Below are positions 17,496 through 24,849 of a stretch of DNA of 58,217 nucleotides, piece by piece. The notes under the pieces are model-generated. The model worked only from the letters and a program-made list of their open reading frames with translations. It made no database searches and was not told where the DNA came from. Source of the stretch: Lachnospiraceae bacterium (GTDB lineage: Bacteria > Bacillota > Clostridia > Lachnospirales > Lachnospiraceae); assembly GCA_017552715.1 (NCBI GenBank), contig JAFZOW010000092.1, positions 1 to 58,217 of the forward strand, given 5' to 3'. Every line of letters begins with the position of its first letter. Positions within the stretch are counted from its first letter, which is position 1. Both the position numbers and the translations under genes were made by a program.

Positions 17496-20243
17496 TCAGT
17501 CTTCGTCACCGTCTTCCCCCCAGAAAGAAGACAGGCCTTCGGTAATACGGGAAAGATCCGTCAGCAGAAATCCGCTCCATTCTCTCGGGAACATCCGCTG
17601 GTAAGAACGGTCCAGAAAACGCTCGTCCAGCAGCGCCACGATCCCCCTGTCATTCTCACTGCGGATCACACGGCCGGCTGCCTGAAGCACCTTGTTCATC
17701 CCGGGATAACGATAGGCATAATCAAAACCCTTGTCACCGAAAAACTCCTTTATGATCTCACGCTCGGTACATACTCCCGGAAAACCCACCCCGATGATGA
17801 TACTCCCGATAAGAGCATCCTCCTTCAGGTCGATGCCCTCAGAGAAAACTCCGCCTAAAACACAGAATCCGATCAGTTTCTTTTTCACCGGACTTATAAA
17901 CAAATTGTTCACGTTCATAAGTTCTTTTGTGGAAAACCTTGCAAGAAAAGCTTCACGCTCTTCCTCACTCATCCCTTCGTTCTGCATGAGAAGTTCGCAA
18001 TCGGCATCAGAAATAAAATTACGAATAAACATATCATGCACCTCAGACATGAAGGAATATGAAGGAAAGAAGACCAGGTAGTTCCCCTCTTTTATACGTG
18101 TTATCTGATGTATATATTCTGCAATCCGCATATATGTATGTGGATTTCTCTGTCGATAACGACTCGTAACATCTTTCCCTATAAATACGGAAAGATTTTC
18201 TTTATTAAATGATGATTCAGCATAAATTGCCGAATCATCTTCCTTCGCACCCAGCAGTTTTTTGTAGTATTGTATGGGTAAAAGGGTGGCAGAGAAGAGT
18301 ACGGAGGCTCTGCCCTTTCCCATGCACTCCGAAAGATTGCCTGCGGGATTCACACATAGCAGTTTTAACCAGAATCCACTTTTCTCCCTGTTTTCTGTGT
18401 ATATCCTGTAATCTTCATTCAGACGTTCGTAGATCAGCAGAAAATGTCCGATCTCGAAATAGAACTCCAGAACCTCCTCCCTTACGCCCGTGTTTTCCTC
18501 TTCATCCAGGAACTCTCCCATGGCTGTGTTAAGGCCCGCCAAGGCCCCTGCAAAGGTGTCTGCGCTCTCCAGCAGGCAGTATTTCTCACATTCCCTTTTA
18601 TACTCCAGCAATTCCCGGTTGCAGCGTTCCAGGCCGCGTATGAGCTTTGGAAGCAGGAAAAGACCTTTTATCTTCCGGTTTTTCTTTTTTGTTTCAGCGG
18701 CATGTTTATCCACACATTCGTTCAAAGTACGCTTAAGGGTCAGAAAATCCTCCTTGCACAGCTCTGCGCTGTACATTTCACGTCCTCTTTCCACCAGATT
18801 ATGGGCTTCATCCACAAGAAACACATAATCACCACGGCTGTTATCACCAAAAAATCTCTTCAATGATGCGTGAGGATCAAAAACATAATTATAATCACAG
18901 ATCAATATATCTGATAACCAACTTAAGTCCAGGCTCAATTCAAACGGACATACCTGAAATTGGCGGGCAGTCAACGCTATAGTCTCTCTGTCCAGACAGT
19001 CATAATTCGTAATGATGTGGAAAACTGCGTCGTTTATACGGTCAAAATGGCCTTTTGCACAGGGACAATGTTCCGGATCACAGTCGCATTTTTCCAGAGG
19101 ACAGATTTTTTCCCTGGCGGTGATGACCAGACTTTTGATCCGTAATCCATTTTGACGCATCAGCTCTATAGCATCCGCCGCCACGGTCCTCGTGATGGTC
19201 TTTGCAGTGAGATAAAAAATCTTCTCCGTCATCTCATCTCCCATGCTTTTGACCGAGGGGAATAATGTGCTCAAAGTCTTGCCTGTGCCCGTAGGAGCCT
19301 CTAAATAAAGCTTTTTGCCCTCACGTATGTTCTTGTATACATGAGCCGCCAACTGGCGTTGACCGGGGCGATAAACAAAGGGAAACTGCAGGGTCATTAT
19401 GGAGGATTGACGGATCTTCCTCCATGCCCACATTTGCTCCGCCCACTTTGTATATTCCTGCATTAAACCGTCAAACCACTCCTGCAGCTCACTTGCAGAA
19501 TACTCCTCAAAAAAATACTTCAATTCTTCAGTCTCGATATGACAATAAGTCATCCTTACACGGATAAGGGGTAGTTGATGCTGTGATGCATAGATATGTG
19601 CATAGACTTTGGCCTGGGCCAGATGGACCGGGACCGGAGCCGTGATATGTCTCAGACTGCGCTGAACGCACTTGATCTCGTCGATGGTTATCTGGGGGTA
19701 TTCTTCACATGTCAAATATTGATTTAGCGAGATCTGGCTGCCCCCGATATGCTCCATATGTTCTGTGGCAAGCTGCTCATCAATGATCCCGTCGGCACGA
19801 CCGTCCAGAAGGATCAGGCAGTGTTCGGTGGCGTAAGAAGTGCGCAGAGGGACTTCCGCACGGTATGCCTCCCCCATTCCCCGCTGGATCATGCGGTGAA
19901 GCCGGCTGCCCTCCTGCATCAGCTTCTCCGGGGATGTCCCGCGCCTCCGGTCGATATCCCCGCTGCGCAGAAGGAACTCCACCAGCTCGCGGACGGAAAG
20001 CCGGATCTCCATGAGCTCAGTCCCGGCAGCATCATCCCCCTCTCCCGGCTTATCCTCTCCCTCCGGAACCGCCGTTTTCCGCGGCAAAGGTCCGTTAAGG
20101 GCTCTCTCTGCCCCTCTGGCGCTCTTCTCCGCTTGGGGGGATATTTCCCCGGCCCCGCTCCCGACAGAGGCTTCAACGGGGCTCAGAGAGGGCAAAAGCT
20201 CCTGCTCGTTTTCAAGATTTTTCTGTTTCCGGGAAGCTCTCAT
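17496..20243 (-). CDS. DinG/Rad3-type helicase fused to a PD-(D/E)XK nuclease domain
   Basis: A 915-residue DNA repair-type enzyme. Residues about 78-290 form a RecB/Cas4-like nuclease domain: Asp in GRAD (D151), Glu and Lys in DEIK (E189, K191) and the following Gln in LAQAKVYAHIY (Q210). The superfamily 2 helicase follows: Walker A EAPTGTGKT near 315-323, a cluster of Cys (CPLEKCDCDPEHCPC) for an iron-sulfur centre, the DEAH box VDEAHNLVERG and motif VI AAGRVIRSENDRG. The N-terminal 77 residues are low-complexity. I chose ATG 20243 because of the promoter that ends exactly there. An internal ATG at 20012 (MEIRLSVREL), where related proteins usually begin, is the alternative. The frame stays open to 20318, through the promoter. 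Confidence 0.9.
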   Translation of the reverse strand: MRASRKQKNLENEQELLPSLSPVEASVGSGAGEISPQAEKSARGAERALNGPLPRKTAVPEGEDKPGEGDDAAGTELMEIRLSVRELVEFLLRSGDIDRRRGTSPEKLMQEGSRLHRMIQRGMGEAYRAEVPLRTSYATEHCLILLDGRADGIIDEQLATEHMEHIGGSQISLNQYLTCEEYPQITIDEIKCVQRSLRHITAPVPVHLAQAKVYAHIYASQHQLPLIRVRMTYCHIETEELKYFFEEYSASELQEWFDGLMQEYTKWAEQMWAWRKIRQSSIMTLQFPFVYRPGQRQLAAHVYKNIREGKKLYLEAPTGTGKTLSTLFPSVKSMGDEMTEKIFYLTAKTITRTVAADAIELMRQNGLRIKSLVITAREKICPLEKCDCDPEHCPCAKGHFDRINDAVFHIITNYDCLDRETIALTARQFQVCPFELSLDLSWLSDILICDYNYVFDPHASLKRFFGDNSRGDYVFLVDEAHNLVERGREMYSAELCKEDFLTLKRTLNECVDKHAAETKKKNRKIKGLFLLPKLIRGLERCNRELLEYKRECEKYCLLESADTFAGALAGLNTAMGEFLDEEENTGVREEVLEFYFEIGHFLLIYERLNEDYRIYTENREKSGFWLKLLCVNPAGNLSECMGKGRASVLFSATLLPIQYYKKLLGAKEDDSAIYAESSFNKENLSVFIGKDVTSRYRQRNPHTYMRIAEYIHQITRIKEGNYLVFFPSYSFMSEVHDMFIRNFISDADCELLMQNEGMSEEEREAFLARFSTKELMNVNNLFISPVKKKLIGFCVLGGVFSEGIDLKEDALIGSIIIGVGFPGVCTEREIIKEFFGDKGFDYAYRYPGMNKVLQAAGRVIRSENDRGIVALLDERFLDRSYQRMFPREWSGFLLTDLSRITEGLSSFWGEDGDED

Positions 20244-20249
20244 GACGCC

Positions 20250-20278
20250 AGTATAGCATACCCGAACATACGTTTCAA
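20250..20278 (-). promoter_or_regulatory. Promoter of the nuclease-helicase gene, predicted leaderless
   Basis: TTGAAA (20278-20273), a 17-base spacer and TATACT (20255-20250) make a near-consensus sigma-A promoter on the minus strand. Only six bases separate the -10 from ATG 20243, so the expected transcription start is the A of the start codon. No Shine-Dalgarno is possible for that start. Confidence 0.7.
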
Positions 20279-20333
20279 GTGGAGTATTAACATAACTCAC
20301 ATATGTAAACCTATACACGTATTATTCCCGGTT

Positions 20334-20735
20334 TTATGTATACGGATTATGTCAATGGAACACCCTCAGGTACCCCTCAGAATTATGTAAACACTCCAAT
20401 TTATGTCACTGGAATTCTGTGGATTAAATATAGATTATTCTTTATATAATCCTGTTTTATGCCTCCGAATTTTATATTTTGTTTATTATTTATGTCTGCT
20501 GACTATTTGGTCACATTCTCACAGAGGTATCTATTTTCGTCCATTTCAACATTATGTATAATTTTCATTATATTTTTACCCGCTCAAAATCTTATGTACC
20601 GCAAACATTTGTTCAGTTTATATATTATGTCTCCTGCTTATGTACCTTCAACCTCTCCTCTCCCCTGAAGTATTTCCAAAAATGGTAAACCGATCACGGC
20701 TTTGCAAAAGGCTTATGTTAACATATATCTTATGT
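20334..20735 (+). repeat. Array of eleven same-strand TTATGT hexamers
   Basis: TTATGT occurs at 20334, 20347, 20383, 20401, 20490, 20552, 20592, 20625, 20638, 20713 and 20730, all on the plus strand and none in reverse within the interval. Flanks vary, but the base after the hexamer is always A, C or T and never G. Spacing is irregular (13-89 bases). The region is AT-rich and has no supported gene. It lies upstream of the nuclease-helicase promoter. Function is unknown. Confidence 0.6.
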
Positions 20736-21058
20736 TACCCCTATACCTTCAGATCCCCAAACTTTCCATCCAATTACAAAAAAAGGAAGAGCTACGAAAA
20801 AAACAGACGCTGATCCCCCCCACACAACTGCAGAAAAGTCTGTAGAAGCGAAAACCGGACAGCAGCCCCGGAACAACGGGATAAGTAATACTGCCTGCTG
20901 CCGCAGAAAGCCTGTAAGGCCCGGAAAACAACAAAGCATGGAGCACCATAGATAAGAATACAGACTGCAGCCACAGAGCGCCACAGATAAGAATAAAGGT
21001 TGCAGTTACAGAACGTCACGGATCAGGCTTTTACTATGAAAAATCAGAGACAGATGAC
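20736..21058. other. Non-coding stretch with an imperfect 35-bp tandem repeat
   Basis: No gene is supported here. Two imperfect 35-base direct repeats (20946-20980 and 20981-21015) share CAGATAAGAATA-like and TGCAG-ACAGA-CG segments. Short Cys-rich frames on the minus strand exist only because of this repeat; they have no convincing ribosome sites. The rest shows nothing I can name. Confidence 0.5.
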
Positions 21059-21223
21059 CTAGTGTAACGATTCTTAAATACCCGGACCAAATGCTTGCCT
21101 GCTTATCCCGACAGCACGCAGCCGAAAGCCTCGACGTAGCCCGCTACGCCTACATTTTCGTCTACGCACTCTCGGGCAAGCATTCTGCGCATTGGTCCAG
21201 ATATTTTGCGATCGTTACACTAG
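21059..21223. mobile_element. Palindromic MITE-like element
   Basis: Perfect 13-bp terminal inverted repeats, CTAGTGTAACGAT (21059-21071) and ATCGTTACACTAG (21211-21223), bound a 165-bp element with no gene. Inside, GGACCAA and ATGCTTGCC near the left are matched in reverse by GGCAAGCAT and TTGGTCC near the right. The whole unit can therefore fold into one long nested hairpin. No clear target duplication is seen. It lies ten bases from the terminator of the DUF2812 operon. Confidence 0.7.
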
Positions 21224-21232
21224 TGCAGTAAT

Positions 21233-21257
21233 AAAAAAGCCCCTCGAAAGGGGCTTT
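21233..21257 (-). terminator. Intrinsic terminator of the DUF2812/ABC operon
   Basis: Read on the minus strand, AAAGCCCCT pairs with AGGGGCTTT around a four-base loop and is followed by a run of six T. It lies 24 bases after the stop of the gene at 21281. Confidence 0.9.
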
Positions 21258-21280
21258 GATCCATATTTACAGCTCCGGGC

Positions 21281-21937
21281 TCAGCCTTCCTCTTCCGGCT
21301 CCGGGGTACTAAAGCTCAGTTCTCCCTCATCTTCCTCTTTCACCGCAGCTTTCGACCGGCGTTTGAGCGTCTCCAGTTCCATCTTCCGGCTCAACGCGGA
21401 AACTTCCTTCAGAAGCCTGTATGCCGCCCGGCCGAAAAGAAAGATAAAGGGAAGCTGCAGAGCTATGATCAGGATATAACAGGCCATTCTTCCCGCCGCC
21501 ATTCCCATAAGCAGGTATTCGCGGCGCAGGGACCAGATCATGGCGCCGAAGAGGCCCACAAAGGCCAGGGCAAAGATCAGAAGGATGATCCCCAGCCGCA
21601 GGCAGTGGCTGCGCTGTCCGGCCTTATCCGCAAAGTCTTCCGGACGCTGTCCCTCCTCATAATGCTTACGCCAGATGTAAAAGCTGAAGCTGCTCCCCAT
21701 AAGCTCCCAGCCCTCTTCCGTCAGTCTCTTCATGTATGAGACCTTCTGCATGGTAGGGCAGTCCACCACATAACGGTATCTTTGGGGAGTCTCCTCCGAA
21801 AACTGGAGGAAAAAAAGGGAGCCCTGCCCAAGAGGCAGAAGCTTCAGGCCCTCGGCATTCTTTTCTTCCAGATAATACTCCAGATCCGAGGGAACGATAT
21901 GCTTTAATGAAGCCAGCAGACTCTTCTGAACGGCCAT
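21281..21937 (-). CDS. DUF2812-domain membrane protein
   Basis: A 218-residue protein. The N-terminal cytoplasmic half ends in GWELMGSSFSFYIWRK, which is the DUF2812 signature, and two membrane helices follow (about 120-145 and 150-175), then a charged acidic tail (EEDEGELSFSTPEPEEEG). DUF2812 proteins are of unknown function and are often found beside PadR-type regulators and ABC exporters; no PadR gene is in this window. I chose ATG 21937 (MAVQKSLL) because GGGGAGG lies eight bases upstream. It is the last gene of the operon, about 80 bases after the permease. Confidence 0.82.
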   Translation of the reverse strand: MAVQKSLLASLKHIVPSDLEYYLEEKNAEGLKLLPLGQGSLFFLQFSEETPQRYRYVVDCPTMQKVSYMKRLTEEGWELMGSSFSFYIWRKHYEEGQRPEDFADKAGQRSHCLRLGIILLIFALAFVGLFGAMIWSLRREYLLMGMAAGRMACYILIIALQLPFIFLFGRAAYRLLKEVSALSRKMELETLKRRSKAAVKEEDEGELSFSTPEPEEEG

Positions 21938-22019
21938 ATGTAACCTCCCCAAACAAATACTTCCTAAACTATACCACGAAGCCCTGTTTCTTTCAATGAG
22001 TATTTAACGCACGGCAGCT

Positions 22020-23705
22020 CTAAAACAGTTCTTCCATGTTTTTCAGGATACGGGGCTTAAGCTTTACCAAAGCCAGGATATCCGCCGCCATCAGAAGGAC
22101 CGGCAGGGTGATATGTACGGCTGTCAGCGGGACATTTACCAGCTCGTAGAGCAGGAAAGCCAAACCGGCAAAGAGCACGCTGATCACCAGGATCACGGCC
22201 ATATTGAAGAAGCTGTTCAGATTACCCCTGAGAGCGCTGTATTCATCGCTCCAGAGCGTATAAGGGGAAGCACTGTCCAGAGCCAGCCCCAGCATAGTGG
22301 CCAGAAGCAGCGCCGCCAGCGACACACAGGCGTAGCTTATCAGATATACCACGGGGATACGGATGAAGACGGCACAGACCAGCAGAGAAAGCAGCAGGAA
22401 GGGTGCCGTGATCACCAGGGCAACGCCTCCCTTGACCGACAGCTGTATCTCCATGGTCACCGGAATGTATTTGATCATATCCACATGAGCCCCTTCTCTG
22501 GTGAAGGCAGTGGTAGCCAGCGTGTTCATGGCCGAGGCGATAAAAGAGACCAGTACCACTCCCATGAGGAGGATCAGCAGCGCCCGTTCGTTGCCCTGCG
22601 AAGCATAATTGATAAAAGCCTGTATCGTATCATTCTTCTTTGTCATCAGGAAGAAAGCCAGCAGTCCGCCGGGCCAGAGCACATTTATAAAAACACAATT
22701 TGACGAATATGCCCGTGTCCTGAGCAGCACCCACCATTCCTTTCGGAAATAGGACGCTTCCACAGTTGAAGAATGCAGCCTGCTCTTCAGTTTCTCCTTA
22801 GTCTCCCCTTTCTTTGCACTGCCCAGAGCCGCTGCGGTATAAAGTCCGGAGCTGTACAGGGCTTTGCCCAGCAGAAGCATCAGTCCCACCGCCGCGGCAT
22901 TTCCTGCCAGATAGGCAAGCAGATACAGCAGGCTGCCCTCTGCGGTGGCCCTGCAGAGCAGGGGCGTGGTGAAAAAGATCACATTACAGACCTTCAGGAA
23001 GAAATTCTTCTCCGCCACCATGGAATCCACGAAATTCTCCATGGTGATCCCACCCATATCCTTAAAGGACCAGAGGAAAAGGCCGATGAAAAGGAACATC
23101 AGTACGGTAGAGCTGCGGTAAAAGGTCTTGGCTTTCTTTACCTTTTTCAGCACAGCCATAAGGATAAGGCTTATGATGCAGCAATAGACCAGAGGAAGCA
23201 GAGGCGTGGTCGCCGTCCCGATCACCGCCGCCGCCAGAGCCACGGGATGCAGGGAAGGCCACAGCCCCCCGCTTTCCACTGCGGCAAGGAAATAGCCGAT
23301 GAACATGGAAAAGAGCACCAGAAACTCCATTACGCTCTCTGCCATGAAGGTATGACGGAACTTTGCTGCCAGAAGCTCCCAGCTTTTGATGGGCAGCGTT
23401 ACCATATGCTCCCGGTCCGCCGAGAAAAAGAGCACGTTAAAGACCACGGGCATGCCCAGCACCATGGAAAAGGCCGCTATGATATGCATCTCCGAGACCA
23501 GCCCGTTAACCCGGTTACCTTCCAGCATCATAGCCAGAGAAAGCACATAGCTCAGATAACCTACGATCAGACAACAGGGGATCATGATGCAGCTCACCGC
23601 GATGATCCCCAGGGAGGTATAGAGGTTCATCTTCACCCCCTCCTCGGGCATGGGCATCTCGAAGTTTTTACGATATACGCGGTACAGGCTGCCTACAGGG
23701 TTCAT
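22020..23705 (-). CDS. ABC transporter permease, 561 aa
   Basis: A large ABC-2-like membrane protein with about twelve hydrophobic helices in two groups, separated by a cytoplasmic basic linker (KKGETKEKLKSRLHSS). It probably acts as a single-chain permease with the ATPase encoded just upstream: the ATG at 23705 overlaps the ATPase stop by four bases and has a GAGGAGG ribosome site. The segment SADREHMVTLPIKSWELLAAK resembles the conserved loop of these exporter-type permeases. The substrate is unknown. Confidence 0.85.
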   Translation of the reverse strand: MNPVGSLYRVYRKNFEMPMPEEGVKMNLYTSLGIIAVSCIMIPCCLIVGYLSYVLSLAMMLEGNRVNGLVSEMHIIAAFSMVLGMPVVFNVLFFSADREHMVTLPIKSWELLAAKFRHTFMAESVMEFLVLFSMFIGYFLAAVESGGLWPSLHPVALAAAVIGTATTPLLPLVYCCIISLILMAVLKKVKKAKTFYRSSTVLMFLFIGLFLWSFKDMGGITMENFVDSMVAEKNFFLKVCNVIFFTTPLLCRATAEGSLLYLLAYLAGNAAAVGLMLLLGKALYSSGLYTAAALGSAKKGETKEKLKSRLHSSTVEASYFRKEWWVLLRTRAYSSNCVFINVLWPGGLLAFFLMTKKNDTIQAFINYASQGNERALLILLMGVVLVSFIASAMNTLATTAFTREGAHVDMIKYIPVTMEIQLSVKGGVALVITAPFLLLSLLVCAVFIRIPVVYLISYACVSLAALLLATMLGLALDSASPYTLWSDEYSALRGNLNSFFNMAVILVISVLFAGLAFLLYELVNVPLTAVHITLPVLLMAADILALVKLKPRILKNMEELF

Positions 23706-24445
23706 TTTTCCTCCTCCTGCGTGCTGCGGTGATCGATCATGGAAAGGAAGATCTCCTCCAGATCCTTCCCGGGATGGGCCGCGGAAAGTTCATCCACAGT
23801 ACCCTGGTACAGGGAATGACCGTGGTTCATGATCAGGATATGGTCGCAGAGCTTTTCCGCCACCTCCAGCACATGGGTGGAGAAGAGCACACAGTTGCCC
23901 TTGGCGGCATGCTCCCGCATCATCTGCTTCAGCTCATAGGCCGCAGAAGGATCCAGGCCCGTCATGGGCTCATCCAGGATCCAGGCGGGGGGATTGTGTG
24001 TCAGGGCCGCGATGACCATGAGCTTCTGGCGCATGCCGTGGGAATACTCCCGCATGGGGGTATCCAGGGCATCCAGTATCCCGAAACGTTCCGCCAGTTC
24101 CGGAACCCGGGCCTTCCGTTCTTCATCGGGGACCTTGTAGATATCGGCAATGAAATTGATGTACTCCACGCCCTTCAGCTGCAGCAGCACATCGGGATTA
24201 TCCGCCACATATGCAAAGGAAGCCTTGGCCTTAAGAGGCTCCTTCTGGATATCGAATCCGTTGATGAGGGCACGCCCTTCCGCGGGCCTTAAGATCCCGG
24301 TGAGCATCTTGATCACCGTGGTCTTTCCCGCACCGTTGGGACCGGCAAAGCCCACGATCTCTCCCTTTCCTATGGAAAAGCTCAGGTCCTCCACCGCTTT
24401 GAAATCCTTGCCATAGATCATTGTAAGATGTTCTGCCCGGATCAT
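23702..24445 (-). CDS. ABC transporter ATPase
   Basis: A 247-residue exporter-type ATPase. It has Walker A GPNGAGKTT, a divergent signature YSHGMRQKLMVIAAL, Walker B AWILDEPMTGLD and switch His in STHVLEVAEKLC. I chose the ATG at 24445 (MIRAEHLTM) because AGGAGG lies at correct spacing; the ATG six bases upstream directly abuts the ribosome site. It heads the operon ATPase-permease-DUF2812. The 280-base leader upstream carries a structured region and an intrinsic terminator, so expression is probably controlled by attenuation. Confidence 0.93.
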   Translation of the reverse strand: MIRAEHLTMIYGKDFKAVEDLSFSIGKGEIVGFAGPNGAGKTTVIKMLTGILRPAEGRALINGFDIQKEPLKAKASFAYVADNPDVLLQLKGVEYINFIADIYKVPDEERKARVPELAERFGILDALDTPMREYSHGMRQKLMVIAALTHNPPAWILDEPMTGLDPSAAYELKQMMREHAAKGNCVLFSTHVLEVAEKLCDHILIMNHGHSLYQGTVDELSAAHPGKDLEEIFLSMIDHRSTQEEEK

Positions 24446-24570
24446 ACACATCCTCCTGTATCGCTCAAATCGTACTATATCTCATCCTAAACCTTTTTAC
24501 CGCCCCCCGTCAAGCCTTGCCCCGCCGCTGCGGACAGGATGGAACGCATCCCATCCCGCCTGAAGGGTAT

Positions 24571-24604
24571 AAAAAGAGGGCTGCCGCTTCGGAGCGACAG
24601 CCCC
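24571..24604 (-). terminator. Intrinsic terminator inside the ABC operon leader
   Basis: Minus-strand hairpin GGGCTGTCGCT / AGCGGCAGCCC (24603-24578) with a short CCGA loop, followed by CTCTTTTT. It lies about 125 bases before the ATPase start codon and seven bases after the closing stem of the structured region, as in a riboswitch expression platform. Confidence 0.8.
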
Positions 24605-24606
24605 TT

Positions 24607-24723
24607 ACATTGGGGGGAGAATCAGCTGACTTTCTTACGAATGCCAGCGGAAATCTGCTGTTTATAAACGATCCTGTCTGCCATCGCTTATGAGCAGAGT
24701 ATAACTCATCTCTCCCCCCATGG
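24607..24723 (-). ncRNA. Candidate structured leader RNA (riboswitch-like)
   Basis: A perfect 10-bp closing stem (TGGGGGGAGA with TCTCCCCCCA; 24711-24720 and 24611-24620) can be lengthened to about 12-13 bp with a bulged A. It encloses about 90 bases. Inside, on the minus strand, are small hairpins TGAG/CTCA (or GAGT-TAT-ACTC), CGAT/ATCG and CAGC/GCTG. The 3' arm CCCCCC can alternatively pair with the GGGG at the base of the terminator, which would be an antiterminator. Two tiny frames (ATG at 24708, 15 codons; ATG at 24684, 20 codons) lie within, so leader-peptide attenuation is an alternative. I cannot match it to a known riboswitch class. Confidence 0.55.
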
Positions 24724-24781
24724 CTGTTTATTCTTTGAAAGGGCACTTATCATATTTTGTTATCCGTCCTTTCCCCCTGCC

Positions 24782-24810
24782 TTGCTTTTTCCACCTTCAT
24801 CCCTTATACT
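24782..24810 (+). promoter_or_regulatory. Promoter of the GH5 cellulase gene with palindrome
   Basis: TTGCTT (24782-24787), 17 bases and TATACT (24805-24810). Just downstream, around the expected transcription start, lies the inverted repeat GGTAT-GCTT-ATACC (24819-24832), a possible operator. The ribosome site GGGGAGGAG follows before ATG 24850. Confidence 0.65.
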
Positions 24811-24849
24811 CGACACACGGTATGCTTATACCGGGGAGGAGTTATAAAG

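Noticed and set aside
20400-20440. Possible replication origin (near DnaA box TGTGGATTA in AT-rich DNA)
   Set aside because: There is only one imperfect box, and no dnaA, dnaN or partition gene is nearby.
20459-20668. Small plus-strand frame in the gene-free region
   Set aside because: It has no ribosome site, and its start and residues come from the AT-rich hexamer array.
20730-21019. Overlapping Cys-rich minus-strand frames
   Set aside because: They are three competing short frames over an imperfect tandem repeat, none with a ribosome site or a family pattern.
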